Source: Bernardetia sp. ABR2-2B
GTDB lineage: Bacteria; Bacteroidota; Bacteroidia; Cytophagales; Bernardetiaceae
Direction of reading: 5' to 3'
Assembly (NCBI RefSeq): GCF_037126435.1
Contig: NZ_CP147020.1
Coordinates: 2,593,293-2,657,292, forward strand
Length of the DNA stretch: 64,000 nucleotides
Of the stretch, positions 53,846 through 62,657 are shown piece by piece. Under the pieces are notes generated by a model. It made no database searches and was not told the origin of the DNA. It worked only from the letters and a program-made list of their open reading frames with translations. The position numbers and the translations under genes are program-made. Within the stretch, counting starts at the first letter, position 1. Every line of letters starts with the position of its first letter.

Positions 53846-54232
53846 TTAATCTTCTTCTTCCATTTGATTCAATACAATTTTGACATCAATAATTTCTTGA
53901 AAATCTTCTCCAGATTCTTGCATATCTTCATCATCTTCTTCAAAAAACCAATTGATGAGTACGTTATCATTTTTTTGTTGTAGAGCTTCTAGCTTTCTAA
54001 ATATCTCTACCAAGCACTTTGAAGAGCTTGTATTGAAATACTCCAACTTGACGTCTAAAATCGTATTTGATTTTGCTTGACTGACATAATTATCTAACCA
54101 CTCAAAGAGAGGTTTGTAAAACTCAATAGAGTTTTCTGGAATAGAGCGTCCTGCGATGAGGAATCGTCCTTCGTTAGAGTTAAAATCTAATTGAGGTGTT
54201 TTATTAGTACCTTCTAAGAAAAAATTTTCCAT
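53846..54232 (-). CDS. siaC: SiaC-family regulatory phosphoprotein (DUF1987)
   Basis: 128 residues matching SiaC/DUF1987: LFLIAGRSIPENSIEFYKPLFEWLDNY-like residues and LEYFNTSSSKCLVEIF with the conserved Ser/Thr phosphorylation region. In Pseudomonas the SiaA (PP2C phosphatase)-SiaB (kinase)-SiaC-SiaD system controls c-di-GMP by partner switching. Here it follows siaB on the same strand, 13 bases apart. A SiaA-like SpoIIE phosphatase is encoded elsewhere in the window (28.9-31.1 kb). Confidence 0.88.
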   Translation of the reverse strand: MENFFLEGTNKTPQLDFNSNEGRFLIAGRSIPENSIEFYKPLFEWLDNYVSQAKSNTILDVKLEYFNTSSSKCLVEIFRKLEALQQKNDNVLINWFFEEDDEDMQESGEDFQEIIDVKIVLNQMEEED

Positions 54233-54245
54233 TCAAATATATTGT

Positions 54246-54785
54246 TTAAGCCGAAACTTTTACTTTCAAACTAAAAAAAGAATTATCCTCGCCTGTATCT
54301 TCAAAAGCATAAACGAGTTTTTCGCCAGAACGACGTGCGATATCAATTATTCCTAATCCTGCTCCCCCTTTTACAGAAACTTCTCCACCGTGTAATTGTT
54401 CACGATAGAGCTGCTTGATTTGTTCAGCAGAAGACTGATTAATGCGTTCAATATGTGCCTTTAAGGTAGCGACAAGAGAAGTTGGAATATAATTTCCAGT
54501 AGAAATTTCATATCCTTTTGTGTTTTTGGAAAGAACAAACAACACTGTTTCTGGGCTTTCAGATTTTTGCACACCGTCTCCCTGCGTATGATGGTAAACG
54601 TTTTGAAGAGCTTCTATCATAATATGATAGACCTTTTTCCGAATTTTGGATTTCTGTTCAAGGGCAGCTAATCGCTCATCTGCCACACTCAAAATCCCAT
54701 CGAAAAGAGGCTGTGAAGGAGCTCCTTTATACGATACAATTACTTCGCCTTCCAGCATTTCTCTATAATAATCATTTAGGTTCAA
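54246..54785 (-). CDS. siaB: SiaB-family protein kinase
   Basis: 179 residues, an ATPase/GHKL-like fold. N-box HIMIEALQNVYHHT and glycine loop GGAGLGIIDIARRSG are visible. The start appears to be the TTG at 54785 (MNLNDYYREMLEGE); an internal ATG lies eight residues later. SiaB-type kinases phosphorylate SiaC on a Ser/Thr. It is paired with siaC downstream. No PP2C gene is adjacent. Confidence 0.88.
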   Translation of the reverse strand: MNLNDYYREMLEGEVIVSYKGAPSQPLFDGILSVADERLAALEQKSKIRKKVYHIMIEALQNVYHHTQGDGVQKSESPETVLFVLSKNTKGYEISTGNYIPTSLVATLKAHIERINQSSAEQIKQLYREQLHGGEVSVKGGAGLGIIDIARRSGEKLVYAFEDTGEDNSFFSLKVKVSA

Positions 54786-55076
54786 GATTCTTATACTGCT
54801 TTAGAGTGGAACTAAAATTTTTTAGAGTTTTCTAGTCTAGTTGATAATCTATAATTAGACAATTTTGATTCTGTTTTGTTTTTCAGAATTTTAAATAAAA
54901 CTGACTAATTTTTAGAAATATACACAAAATAGCTGGTTTACAAAAGAATTATATCAAAAAAAGTAATTTTATAAAATAATTTATGGCTCTATAATTTACA
55001 CTTTCTTTGATTAAAACTACGAAATTGAAATACTCTATATTTCGTAAATATATAAAATAATTTTAAAACACAAATA

Positions 55077-55970
55077 TTATTTTTCTGTTTTTTGAATCCC
55101 TTTTTTATCAATACTAATCTTACGCTCTCTATACAGATTCCCAATTAACTTCTTGAATGTTTTTTTACTCATATTAAAATAGTTCATAATCTCTTCTGGG
55201 CTGCTTTTATCAGAAATAGGTAAGAAACCATTATTTTGTTCTAATTTTTGCATAATGAGTGAGCTTTGGTCAGCTATTCCATCAAAGCCATCTTTTCTAA
55301 GCCTTAAATCAATACGTCCATCTTCACGCACCTTTTTTACATAAGCTGTTCGTTTCTGTCCATGCAAATTTTCTTCTCCAAAAATCTCATTGTGATATAG
55401 CATTCCATAATAATAAATTCCTTCTTTTTCTACAATACAACGATAACCGATTTCTGTGTCTGCCCCAATAATAGCAATTACTTCGTCATCTTCTACCAAA
55501 TCAATTTCTTCTCTCTCCACAAAACTCCCTAGCTTTCCCAAACCGATAGCACGATTTGTTTTGTGGTCTAAGACAACTTTCACAAACATATAATCTCCTA
55601 TTCGAATAGGTTCTTTTGTTTCTCTAGCTTCTTTATTTCCTTTTGGTACTTCGTCGTGAGGAAGAAACAAATCTTTTTCGATAAGTCCCCAATCTAAGAA
55701 AAAACCAATTCTTGTAATATCAACCACTCTCAAGGCTGCAATTTCTCCAACAACTGCCAACGGCTTTTCAATGACTGCGACAGGACGGTCTTGTGTATCT
55801 GTATAAACAAAAACTTCTATTTCATCTCCCTCTTTTGCTGTCTCTGGAACATACTTTTGAGGTAAAAGCACCTCATCTAAAAGTGAACTCCCAACATACA
55901 CACCATTAGGAGAGGTACGTAAAATGGTAAGTGTATTATATTGACCGATTTGTATATTTTTGATTGGCAT
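55077..55970 (-). CDS. cvfB: CvfB-type S1 RNA-binding protein
   Basis: 297 residues with tandem S1-like domains (e.g. GEIAALRVVDITRIGFFLDWGL, GDYMFVKVVLDHKTNRAIG) and a C-terminal winged-helix-like part (SPEEIMNYFNMSKKTFKKLIGNLY). CvfB-family proteins bind RNA and affect virulence-factor expression in staphylococci. Its role here is not known. Monocistronic leftward gene. Confidence 0.88.
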   Translation of the reverse strand: MPIKNIQIGQYNTLTILRTSPNGVYVGSSLLDEVLLPQKYVPETAKEGDEIEVFVYTDTQDRPVAVIEKPLAVVGEIAALRVVDITRIGFFLDWGLIEKDLFLPHDEVPKGNKEARETKEPIRIGDYMFVKVVLDHKTNRAIGLGKLGSFVEREEIDLVEDDEVIAIIGADTEIGYRCIVEKEGIYYYGMLYHNEIFGEENLHGQKRTAYVKKVREDGRIDLRLRKDGFDGIADQSSLIMQKLEQNNGFLPISDKSSPEEIMNYFNMSKKTFKKLIGNLYRERKISIDKKGIQKTEK

Positions 55971-56038
55971 GATTTCTTTTTTTACTTTGTAATTTGAATT
56001 ACAAATTTAGCTTTATTTTAAGGCATAATAAAATAATT

Positions 56039-56212
56039 TTATTCCTCTTCTTCATTCTTCTCTATTTCCTTATTTTCCATTTTATCAGTTTCTACTTTTT
56101 TGATGAAACGAACTTGAATTTCTTTAGTAGAATTGTCTGTTTTTTCAGCTTTTTCTTCATTCAAAAGTCCTCTTTCTCTTAAATAGGCATTTATTTTATT
56201 AATTGTGTTCAT
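56039..56212 (-). CDS. small acidic protein, 57 aa, unknown function
   Basis: An ATG at 56212 opens a 57-residue frame ending at 56039: MNTINKINAYLRERG..., with a strongly acidic tail (KEIEKNEEEE). It lies upstream of cvfB on the same strand. The first 15 residues look helical and basic; the rest is charged and probably disordered. No family is recognised. Reading-frame quality is good for its size, and the opposite-strand frame here looks spurious. Confidence 0.55.
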   Translation of the reverse strand: MNTINKINAYLRERGLLNEEKAEKTDNSTKEIQVRFIKKVETDKMENKEIEKNEEEE

Positions 56213-56382
56213 TTTTTATAAGATATTTATTAAAAACTTTCTCTTCCTTCATGAAGGTAGTATATTTTTTTCCTAACTCAAAACCTATTTACTTTACAAG
56301 AGTTTATTCATTATAACTATTGTCAGAGTTATTTTGGATTACCAAAAAACTACTGACAAAGTTAGAATTTTCAAAAAAATTT

Positions 56383-56440
56383 GACAGTCCTTCAAAGGCT
56401 GTCAATAGTTCAGAACAAAGAAACAAAACCGTTTCTTTGT
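56383..56440 (+). promoter_or_regulatory. two small hairpins upstream of mfd
   Basis: GACAGTCC/GGCTGTC (56383-56403) and ACAAAGAAAC/GTTTCTTTGT (56415-56440) are consecutive stem-loops 47 bases or more before the mfd start. Could modulate mfd expression; only the pairing is seen. Confidence 0.3.
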
Positions 56441-56486
56441 TATTTCTATTCGAAAAAACTCCTATTTCAAAGATATTTTTATAAAA

Positions 56487-59400
56487 ATGAACCAGCAAGA
56501 AACCCAAGAACAGACTCAAATATTAAAACTAGCTCCTAGAGATTTTGTCAAAAAATATCAGAAAGATGGTATTATTCAGACTATTTCTGCAAAACTAAAA
56601 GAAGAGAAAAGTAATTCGGATTCTGTTCGTGTTCATCTAAAAGGACTTATGGGAAGTCAAGATGCACTTGTTTTGGCTTCGGTATATCGTAATAATCCTG
56701 CTATTTCGCATTTTGTTGTGATGGACGACCCAGAAGAAGCTGCTTATTTTTATAATGATATTCAGCATTTTTTGGGAGAAACGTTGTCTAGTTCAAATCC
56801 TAATATTCTGTTTTTTCCTACCTCATACAAAAAGCCTTACAAATTTGAAAAGGTAGATAATGCCAATGTTTTGCAGCGTTCGGAGGTTCTGACAAGACTC
56901 AATAATCATCATTCAGAAGAAAACGGACTTATCATTGTTACTTATCCATCTGCTTTAACAGAGAAAGTTATCAATAAGCAAGTCTTGGCTGCTAATACTT
57001 TTGTCGTAAAAATTAATGAAATTGTAGAAACTGATTTTGTAATAGAAATATTGAATGAATACGGCTTTAAGCGTGAGGAATACGTTTATGAAGCAGGGCA
57101 GTATTCGGTCAGAGGTGGAATTATTGATATTTTTTCCTATTCAAATGAATATCCTTATCGAATAGAGTTTTTTGGAAATGAAGTAGAAAGTATCCGAACA
57201 TTCAAACCAACCGACCAACTTTCCATCGAAAAGGTAAATCGTGCTGTCGTTGTTCCAAACGTAACCGAAAAAGTACAGAAACAAACAAGAGAGAATTTTT
57301 TAGAATTTGTCCCTCAAAAAACTCGTCTTTGGTTAAAGGATTATGCCCTTACGGTAGATGTAGTAGAAAAATATTTTGAACGTGCAACCGAAGATTTTGA
57401 TACTATTCTGCAAGTTTCGAATTATACTCAAATCATTTCTGACCCAAAAGAATTATTTATTACCAAAAAAGAGTTTAAAAGTCAGATAGAAAAGTTTATT
57501 CAAATAGAGTTTGGTAGAAAATTTAGAAGAGTTACAGAAAAGACAAAAGAAAATCATACAGTAATTGAATTTGATGCAAAGCCACAACCGACATTCCATA
57601 AAAACCTTCAAAATTTAGTTTTTGATATTGAAGGCTACAATCAAAAAGGCTATCAATGTATAATTGCTGCCGATTTGCCAAAACAGATTGACAGAATGCA
57701 CACTATTTTTGAAGAAAAAGGCGTTGGCGTTCAGTTTTATGGTCTTAATATTGGTTTACGAGGTGGTTTTATTGACCATAATCAGCAAATTGTTTGTTAT
57801 ACCGACCATCAAATTTTTGAGCGTTATCACAGGTACAGCACACAGGAGCGTTTTACAAAATCAAAAGCTCTTACACTCAAAGAACTCAACACCCTTCAAG
57901 CAGGAGATTTTGTTACGCATATTGATTACGGAATTGGTCGTTTTGCAGGTTTGGAAAAATTGGATGTCAATGGAAATGAGCAAGAAGCCGTTCGTTTGAT
58001 TTATAGAGATAATGATGTTTTGTATGTTAGTGTGCATTCATTACACAAAATTTCTAAGCATTCTAGTCAAGATGGAAGTTCGATGTCGCTTAGTAAACTC
58101 GGTTCGCAAGAGTGGAGTAACAAGAAAAAACGTGTCAAAAAGCATTTGAAAGATATTGGTACAGAGCTTATAAAACTCTATGCCAAACGCCAAACAGCAA
58201 CAGGTTTTGCTTTTCCAAAAGACAATTATATGCAAGCCGAAGTCGAATCTTCGTTTTTTTATCAAGATACGCCAGACCAAGCCACAGCCACCAACGACGT
58301 AAAAGACGATATGGAAAAACCTGTTCCGATGGATAGATTGATTTGTGGAGATGTGGGTTTTGGTAAAACAGAAATTGCCGTTCGTGCAGCTTTTAAAGCC
58401 GTTTCGAATGGAAAACAAGTTGCCGTTTTAGTTCCTACGACGGTTTTGGCAGCGCAACATCACCGTACTTTTAGTGAGCGTCTTTCAAATTTTGGTGTGA
58501 ATGTAGATTTTATCAATCGTTTCAGAACGGCAAAAGATGTAAGAGAAATTTTGAAGCGATTGGAAGAGGGGAAAATCGATATTTTGGTCGGAACGCATAA
58601 AATTGTTAGTGCAAAAACAAAGTTTAAAGATTTGGGTCTTTTTATTATTGATGAAGAACAAAAATTTGGTGTCAAGACAAAAGATAAAATCAAGGAATTA
58701 CGTGTCAATGTAGATTGTCTTACTCTTACGGCAACGCCAATTCCTAGAACGCTGCAATTTTCACTTTTGGGAGCGAGAGATTTGTCGGTTATGCACACGC
58801 CACCACCCAATCGCCAACCTGTAACGACGGAAGTTCATAATTTTAATGAAGCCTTGGTTAGAGATGCGATTAGTTTTGAGCTACGACGAGGAGGACAAGT
58901 ATTTTTTGTTCATAACCGAGTGATTGATATTTATGAGGTGGCTGGTATTCTGACACGCCTTGTGCCAGATGCAAAAGTAGTGGTCGGACACGGACAAATG
59001 AAAAGCGACCAACTAGAAAAAACGATGATGAATTTTATTAATGGCGATGCTGATATTTTGGTTTCGACAAATATCATTGAATCGGGTTTGGATATTCCGA
59101 ATGCCAACACCATTATTATCAATAATTCTCATTTGATTGGTCTTTCGGACTTGCACCAAATGCGTGGACGTGTGGGACGTTCCAACAAAAAAGCCTTTTG
59201 TTATTTGCTCATTCCTTCGGCTGCCACGCTTCCTGCCGATTCAAGAAAACGTCTGAAAGCCTTAGAAGAATTTAATGAACTTGGCGATGGTTTTAAGATT
59301 GCGATGCGTGATTTGGATATTCGTGGTGCAGGAAATCTTTTGGGAGCAGAACAGAGTGGTTTTATCAATGATTTGGGATTAGATGCCTACCACAAAATGC

Positions 59401-59933
59401 TAGAAGAAGCCATTTCAGAACTCAAAGAAGACGAGTTTAAGGAGCTTTTCCAAAACCCAAATGCTACCAAACCAAAAGAACTCAATATTACCTGTTCGAT
59501 AGAAACGGATTTAGAAATTTTGATTCCAGAGAGTTATATTTCTAATATTTCGGAACGCCTCCAACTCTACATTGAAGCCGATAGATTGAAAAATGAAGAG
59601 CAACTAGAAAAATTTAAACAAACTGTAAAAGACCGTTTCGGAACACCTCCAGAAGACTTTGAAAACCTCTTACAAGCTGTTCGTTTGCGTTGGATGGCAG
59701 AACAAATAGGCTTTGAAAAGCTGATTATCAAAAATGAAAAAATACGAGGTTATTTTGTAGCCGACCGACCAGATTACTACCAGTCTGATGCCTTTGGAAA
59801 AGTCTTGCAATACGTTCAGACACGTCCCAAACGCTGCAAACTCAAAGACAGCAAAAACCGTGTTATCTTCATTATGGAACAAGTCAAAACCCTTGAAGGT
59901 GTGATGAATGTTTTTAGAGGGGTTTTGGAGTAG
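56487..59933 (+). CDS. mfd: transcription-repair coupling factor
   Basis: Mfd removes stalled RNA polymerase and recruits UvrA. 1148 residues, full length. The N-terminal UvrB-homology region (FFPTSYKKPYKFEKVDN; EYVYEAGQYSVRGGIIDIFSY) precedes the RNA polymerase-interacting domain (LQAGDFVTHIDYGIGRFAGL). The translocase has GDVGFGKTE near residue 620, DEEQKFGV near 721, TATPIPRTLQ and QMRGRVGRSNKKAF. A TRCF C-terminal domain completes it. Start ATG 56487. A terminator and palindromes follow. Confidence 0.97.
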   Translation: MNQQETQEQTQILKLAPRDFVKKYQKDGIIQTISAKLKEEKSNSDSVRVHLKGLMGSQDALVLASVYRNNPAISHFVVMDDPEEAAYFYNDIQHFLGETLSSSNPNILFFPTSYKKPYKFEKVDNANVLQRSEVLTRLNNHHSEENGLIIVTYPSALTEKVINKQVLAANTFVVKINEIVETDFVIEILNEYGFKREEYVYEAGQYSVRGGIIDIFSYSNEYPYRIEFFGNEVESIRTFKPTDQLSIEKVNRAVVVPNVTEKVQKQTRENFLEFVPQKTRLWLKDYALTVDVVEKYFERATEDFDTILQVSNYTQIISDPKELFITKKEFKSQIEKFIQIEFGRKFRRVTEKTKENHTVIEFDAKPQPTFHKNLQNLVFDIEGYNQKGYQCIIAADLPKQIDRMHTIFEEKGVGVQFYGLNIGLRGGFIDHNQQIVCYTDHQIFERYHRYSTQERFTKSKALTLKELNTLQAGDFVTHIDYGIGRFAGLEKLDVNGNEQEAVRLIYRDNDVLYVSVHSLHKISKHSSQDGSSMSLSKLGSQEWSNKKKRVKKHLKDIGTELIKLYAKRQTATGFAFPKDNYMQAEVESSFFYQDTPDQATATNDVKDDMEKPVPMDRLICGDVGFGKTEIAVRAAFKAVSNGKQVAVLVPTTVLAAQHHRTFSERLSNFGVNVDFINRFRTAKDVREILKRLEEGKIDILVGTHKIVSAKTKFKDLGLFIIDEEQKFGVKTKDKIKELRVNVDCLTLTATPIPRTLQFSLLGARDLSVMHTPPPNRQPVTTEVHNFNEALVRDAISFELRRGGQVFFVHNRVIDIYEVAGILTRLVPDAKVVVGHGQMKSDQLEKTMMNFINGDADILVSTNIIESGLDIPNANTIIINNSHLIGLSDLHQMRGRVGRSNKKAFCYLLIPSAATLPADSRKRLKALEEFNELGDGFKIAMRDLDIRGAGNLLGAEQSGFINDLGLDAYHKMLEEAISELKEDEFKELFQNPNATKPKELNITCSIETDLEILIPESYISNISERLQLYIEADRLKNEEQLEKFKQTVKDRFGTPPEDFENLLQAVRLRWMAEQIGFEKLIIKNEKIRGYFVADRPDYYQSDAFGKVLQYVQTRPKRCKLKDSKNRVIFIMEQVKTLEGVMNVFRGVLE

Positions 59934-59945
59934 AAATTTTGTAAT

Positions 59946-60060
59946 TCTAGTGCAAGATTCTATCTTGTATTGGCTTTTTTAGCTACGCTGACTTTCAGTT
60001 GTCAGCATATGCTGACGAAATGATAGACACAAGGTTGTAACCTTGCGCCAGATGAGGGAC
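59946..60060. repeat. cluster of palindromes after mfd
   Basis: GTCAGCATATGCTGAC (60001-60016) is a perfect palindrome. On either side GTGCAAGATT.. and ..AACCTTGCGC (about 59950 and 60050) are approximate mirror arms. The unit resembles a compound REP-like element. Confidence 0.5.
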
Positions 60061-60072
60061 AGCAGAGAAGAA

Positions 60073-60100
60073 GAGCAAACTTTATTTTGAAGTTTGCTTT
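60073..60100 (+). terminator. terminator after mfd
   Basis: GCAAACTT (60075-60082) and AAGTTTGC (60090-60097) stem, followed by TTT. Confidence 0.5.
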
Positions 60101-60174
60101 CCTAATCATTGCTTTTTTTTACCCAAAGTAAATTTTACTACTACTATTTTTCTATTTCATAAGAATATTTGATG

Positions 60175-60678
60175 CTAGATTTTTACATCAAATTTTCCTT
60201 CTGTAATAGTTCTTGTTTTTGATCTATCTATATTAGAACTTACAAACTCAAAAGTACCTTTAATATTGGTACTAGTATTCTCTGTAATAGTTATCTCTCC
60301 ACTTTCTATTACATAAAGACTTGCCTGATCTGACCCTTCAGCCCATGCAGCACTATTACCACCACTAGAAAGAGAATATGTTCCTACTTCATACTCTAAA
60401 ATAACGAAATTAATCTGTCTTAGAGAGTTGGGAGTACTTGATTTTCCTTTAACACTCAGAATACCATTGTTTGATATAACTCCCTCAACAGATGTAGTGG
60501 CTTTAAAATTTTGTCCATCTACTTTTGCACTCATACTCCCACCTGCTAATTCTACTTCTTCTTCCTCTGGATTTGTATCATCTTCATCATTATTACAAGA
60601 TAAAAAAACAAATGTTATAGCTAAAAGTAGGATAAGCATTCTACTAAAATTAGCTAATGAAAATGAATTTAGTTTCAT
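60175..60678 (-). CDS. lipoprotein, DUF6252-like
   Basis: 167 residues. The N-terminus MLILLLAITFVFLSC carries a lipobox at Cys28, followed by an acidic linker (NNDEDDTNPEEEEVE). The mature part (GGSMSAKVDGQNFKATTSVEG... GEITITENTSTNIKGTFEF) resembles the DUF6252 family of Bacteroidota lipoproteins, beta-rich domains of unknown role. Assignment is by overall pattern. Monocistronic leftward gene. Confidence 0.7.
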   Translation of the reverse strand: MKLNSFSLANFSRMLILLLAITFVFLSCNNDEDDTNPEEEEVELAGGSMSAKVDGQNFKATTSVEGVISNNGILSVKGKSSTPNSLRQINFVILEYEVGTYSLSSGGNSAAWAEGSDQASLYVIESGEITITENTSTNIKGTFEFVSSNIDRSKTRTITEGKFDVKI

Positions 60679-60834
60679 ACAATTTAGTTATTATAAAAGT
60701 TGTTAGATTCAATTAAGACAAATATACACTTTTTCAAGTATTCACAATAATAAATACCCCCAGCTTTCGCTCGCATCTTGCGAGTGGCTTGTATGTATTC
60801 GGTATCTTGCCGAGTTATTTGTTTCTGTTCAGTC

Positions 60835-60943
60835 CCCCTGCTGTTGCTCGGCTGTCCAAAAATTGCCGTTGCTTGGCTTTGCCGAGTGACTGATATGTAT
60901 TCGGCATCCTGCCGTGTATTTGTATTTATTTCTTTTTCTTCAC
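60835..60943 (+). repeat. 109-bp direct repeat, left copy
   Basis: Starts CCCCTGCTGTTGCTCGGCTG and recurs at 62143-62251 with three mismatches. It also contains the second half of a tandem unit. Confidence 0.9.
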
Positions 60944-60956
60944 CCCTCGTTCGGCT

Positions 60957-61093
60957 TAGAATAAATCGTAGTTAAGCGTTCTCTATTGACTACGATTTAT
61001 CAGTTTGGCAAATCTTCAGATTTGCGAGTGATAGGTGTTTTTGTATTTACTTGACGACATAAATCTGAAGATTTATATAATTGATAGGTCTTA
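60957..61093. repeat. compound hairpin element, copy 2
   Basis: ATAAATCGTAGT (60961-60972) pairs perfectly with ACTACGATTTAT (60989-61000), then GCAAATC-TTCA-GATTTGC (61008-61025). Same order as at 6337-6480. Confidence 0.65.
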
Positions 61094-61406
61094 GTTACAA
61101 ACTAAGCCCAATGAGGAGAAGATTGGAAAAAAAATAATTAACAAAAAGTTCAAAACGAAAGAATAGTTTTCAATTTGAAGCAGTAGATCATAAACCTACT
61201 AAAAAAAACACTAAAACCTACTACTGTATATAATTATTATTAGCTTTTTGCTTACTGAAGAAAATATTTACGGACTTTTTTGGTAATTATTTACTAAATT
61301 AGTTGTTTGAAACACACAAAAAAACATTATATACAATTTAAGAAAAGATAAACTTCGGTGCAATTACTGATGTTTAGAAAACTATTCTAATAATCAAAAA
61401 CTCATT

Positions 61407-62138
61407 ATGAAAAAACATATTTTAGCATTAATTATTTTAATATTTTCATTTGTTTCTTGCAATAATGATAGTGACGATTTCAACAACATCGATTCAGACA
61501 CTAAATGGTGGATATTAACTCGTCCGAACCAGAATGGTGTTGGAGAATCTGAAATTATCCTTTACAATGAAACTAAATCCATAATTGAAAGAACAATTGA
61601 TTTGCCTACTCAAGTCGATTCGCCTCACGCACTTGAATTCGACGGAGAGTTTCTGTGGCTTGGTGGAATGGGAGCAGATGAATCAATCTATAAATTAAAC
61701 CCTGAAGATGGAACTGTGGTTTCTAAATTAACCAATATTAGAACCCAAGGAATTTCTTATTTAAATGGAGAACTTTATTATTCTTTTTATGGTAGAATAT
61801 ATAAAATAAGCCAAGACGGAACGCTAATTCAAGAAATCATATTATCAACTGACAGCAATCCAACCGACATGGCAATAAACAATTCGTCACTTTACTATGT
61901 TTATAATGGAGCTATTGATCCAATTATTAAGATAAATCAAACAGGTTCAACAGAAGAAATAATCACAGAAACAGAAATTACTGGATTATATACTCTTGCA
62001 ATTCAGAATGACAATTTAATTGTTACAACAAATTCCAACGCAATTCGTCGTTTTGACATCAATTCTGGCGAGAGAATATCTGATACAGAAACAATTATAG
62101 AAGGCTGGATTACTGCAATTGTGCCTTTTAATAAGTAA
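61407..62138 (+). CDS. lipoprotein, beta-propeller-like (glutamine-cyclotransferase-like), unknown function
   Basis: 243 residues. The signal sequence MKKHILALIILIFSFVSC has a lipobox at Cys18. The mature part has repeating strand patterns (SPHALEFDGEFLWLGGMG, LNGELYYSFYGRIYKI, MAINNSSLYYVYNGAIDP) like short propeller blades, reminiscent of glutamine cyclotransferase-type lipoproteins. The gene is flanked on both sides by the 109-bp direct repeat. It may be a horizontally moved unit (inference). Confidence 0.65.
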   Translation: MKKHILALIILIFSFVSCNNDSDDFNNIDSDTKWWILTRPNQNGVGESEIILYNETKSIIERTIDLPTQVDSPHALEFDGEFLWLGGMGADESIYKLNPEDGTVVSKLTNIRTQGISYLNGELYYSFYGRIYKISQDGTLIQEIILSTDSNPTDMAINNSSLYYVYNGAIDPIIKINQTGSTEEIITETEITGLYTLAIQNDNLIVTTNSNAIRRFDINSGERISDTETIIEGWITAIVPFNK

Positions 62139-62142
62139 TCTA

Positions 62143-62251
62143 CCCCTGCTGTTGCTCGGCTGTCCAAAAATTGCCGTCGCTTGGCTTTGCCGAGTGACTG
62201 ATATGTATTCAGCATCCTGCCGTGTATTTGTATTTATTTATTTTTCTTCAC
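62143..62251 (+). repeat. 109-bp direct repeat, right copy
   Basis: Starts CCCCTGCTGTTGCTCGGCTG immediately after the lipoprotein gene. Offset to the left copy is 1308 bases. Confidence 0.9.
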
Positions 62252-62324
62252 TCTATCCAAATCTTGTTTTGTAGGTCTTAGATAGAGTCTGAATAATTCT
62301 CAATAGACAACTCTTAATTATGTT

Positions 62325-62652
62325 TTATTTCTTTAGATTGCACAGTTTTATTCTCCAATTGGCTTCTAAACTCAAAAGATGTTCATAAATTGGTTTGAAT
62401 CCGTCGCTTAAATTGAGTAATGAAGGTCTGTATATAACTCCAATGTTTAAAGTTTTTCCTATTCTATAATAGGTGTTTAGGGTTATACCTAAATTCTTGT
62501 TTTTGTAATCAGTTATGTCAATTGTCGGAAGATTTATTAATCCAACATCACGATACCATTCTCCCCAATGATTTACAGAATAGTTAATTCCATATCCATA
62601 CGTAAAACGATTATGTATTATGTTGTCAGTCGTACTTACATAATAAGAAAAT
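62325..62652 (-). pseudogene. 3' fragment of a beta-rich protein gene
   Basis: Only the C-terminal part, about 105 residues (HNRFTYGYGINYSVNHWGEW...YYRIGKTLNIGVIYRPSLL...ANWRIKL), reads as a protein, with alternating strands like the end of an outer-membrane barrel. The open frame continues to 62687, but those residues are antisense to the phosphatase fragment, so the 5' end is missing at about 62650. Probably a truncated gene. Confidence 0.5.
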
Positions 62653-62657
62653 AAAGT

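Larger units (their letters stand above)
60679..61406. other. 728-base repeat-rich region
   Basis: It has two tandem, diverged units of about 102 bases (TATGTATTCGG at 60792 and 60894), the 109-bp repeat at 60835-60943, and the compound hairpin element at 60957-61093. These are less AT-rich than the surroundings. The remainder (61100-61406) has no gene. Confidence 0.55.

Noticed and set aside
60001-60016. GTCAGCATATGCTGAC as a dif site or a regulator operator
   Set aside because: dif is a 28-bp imperfect site of different sequence; this is one of several palindromes in the same cluster.
60778-60975. Open frame rich in Cys and Ser within the tandem repeats
   Set aside because: It is a translation of the repetitive DNA (Y-S-V-S-C-R / Y-S-A-S-C-R pattern) and not a plausible protein.
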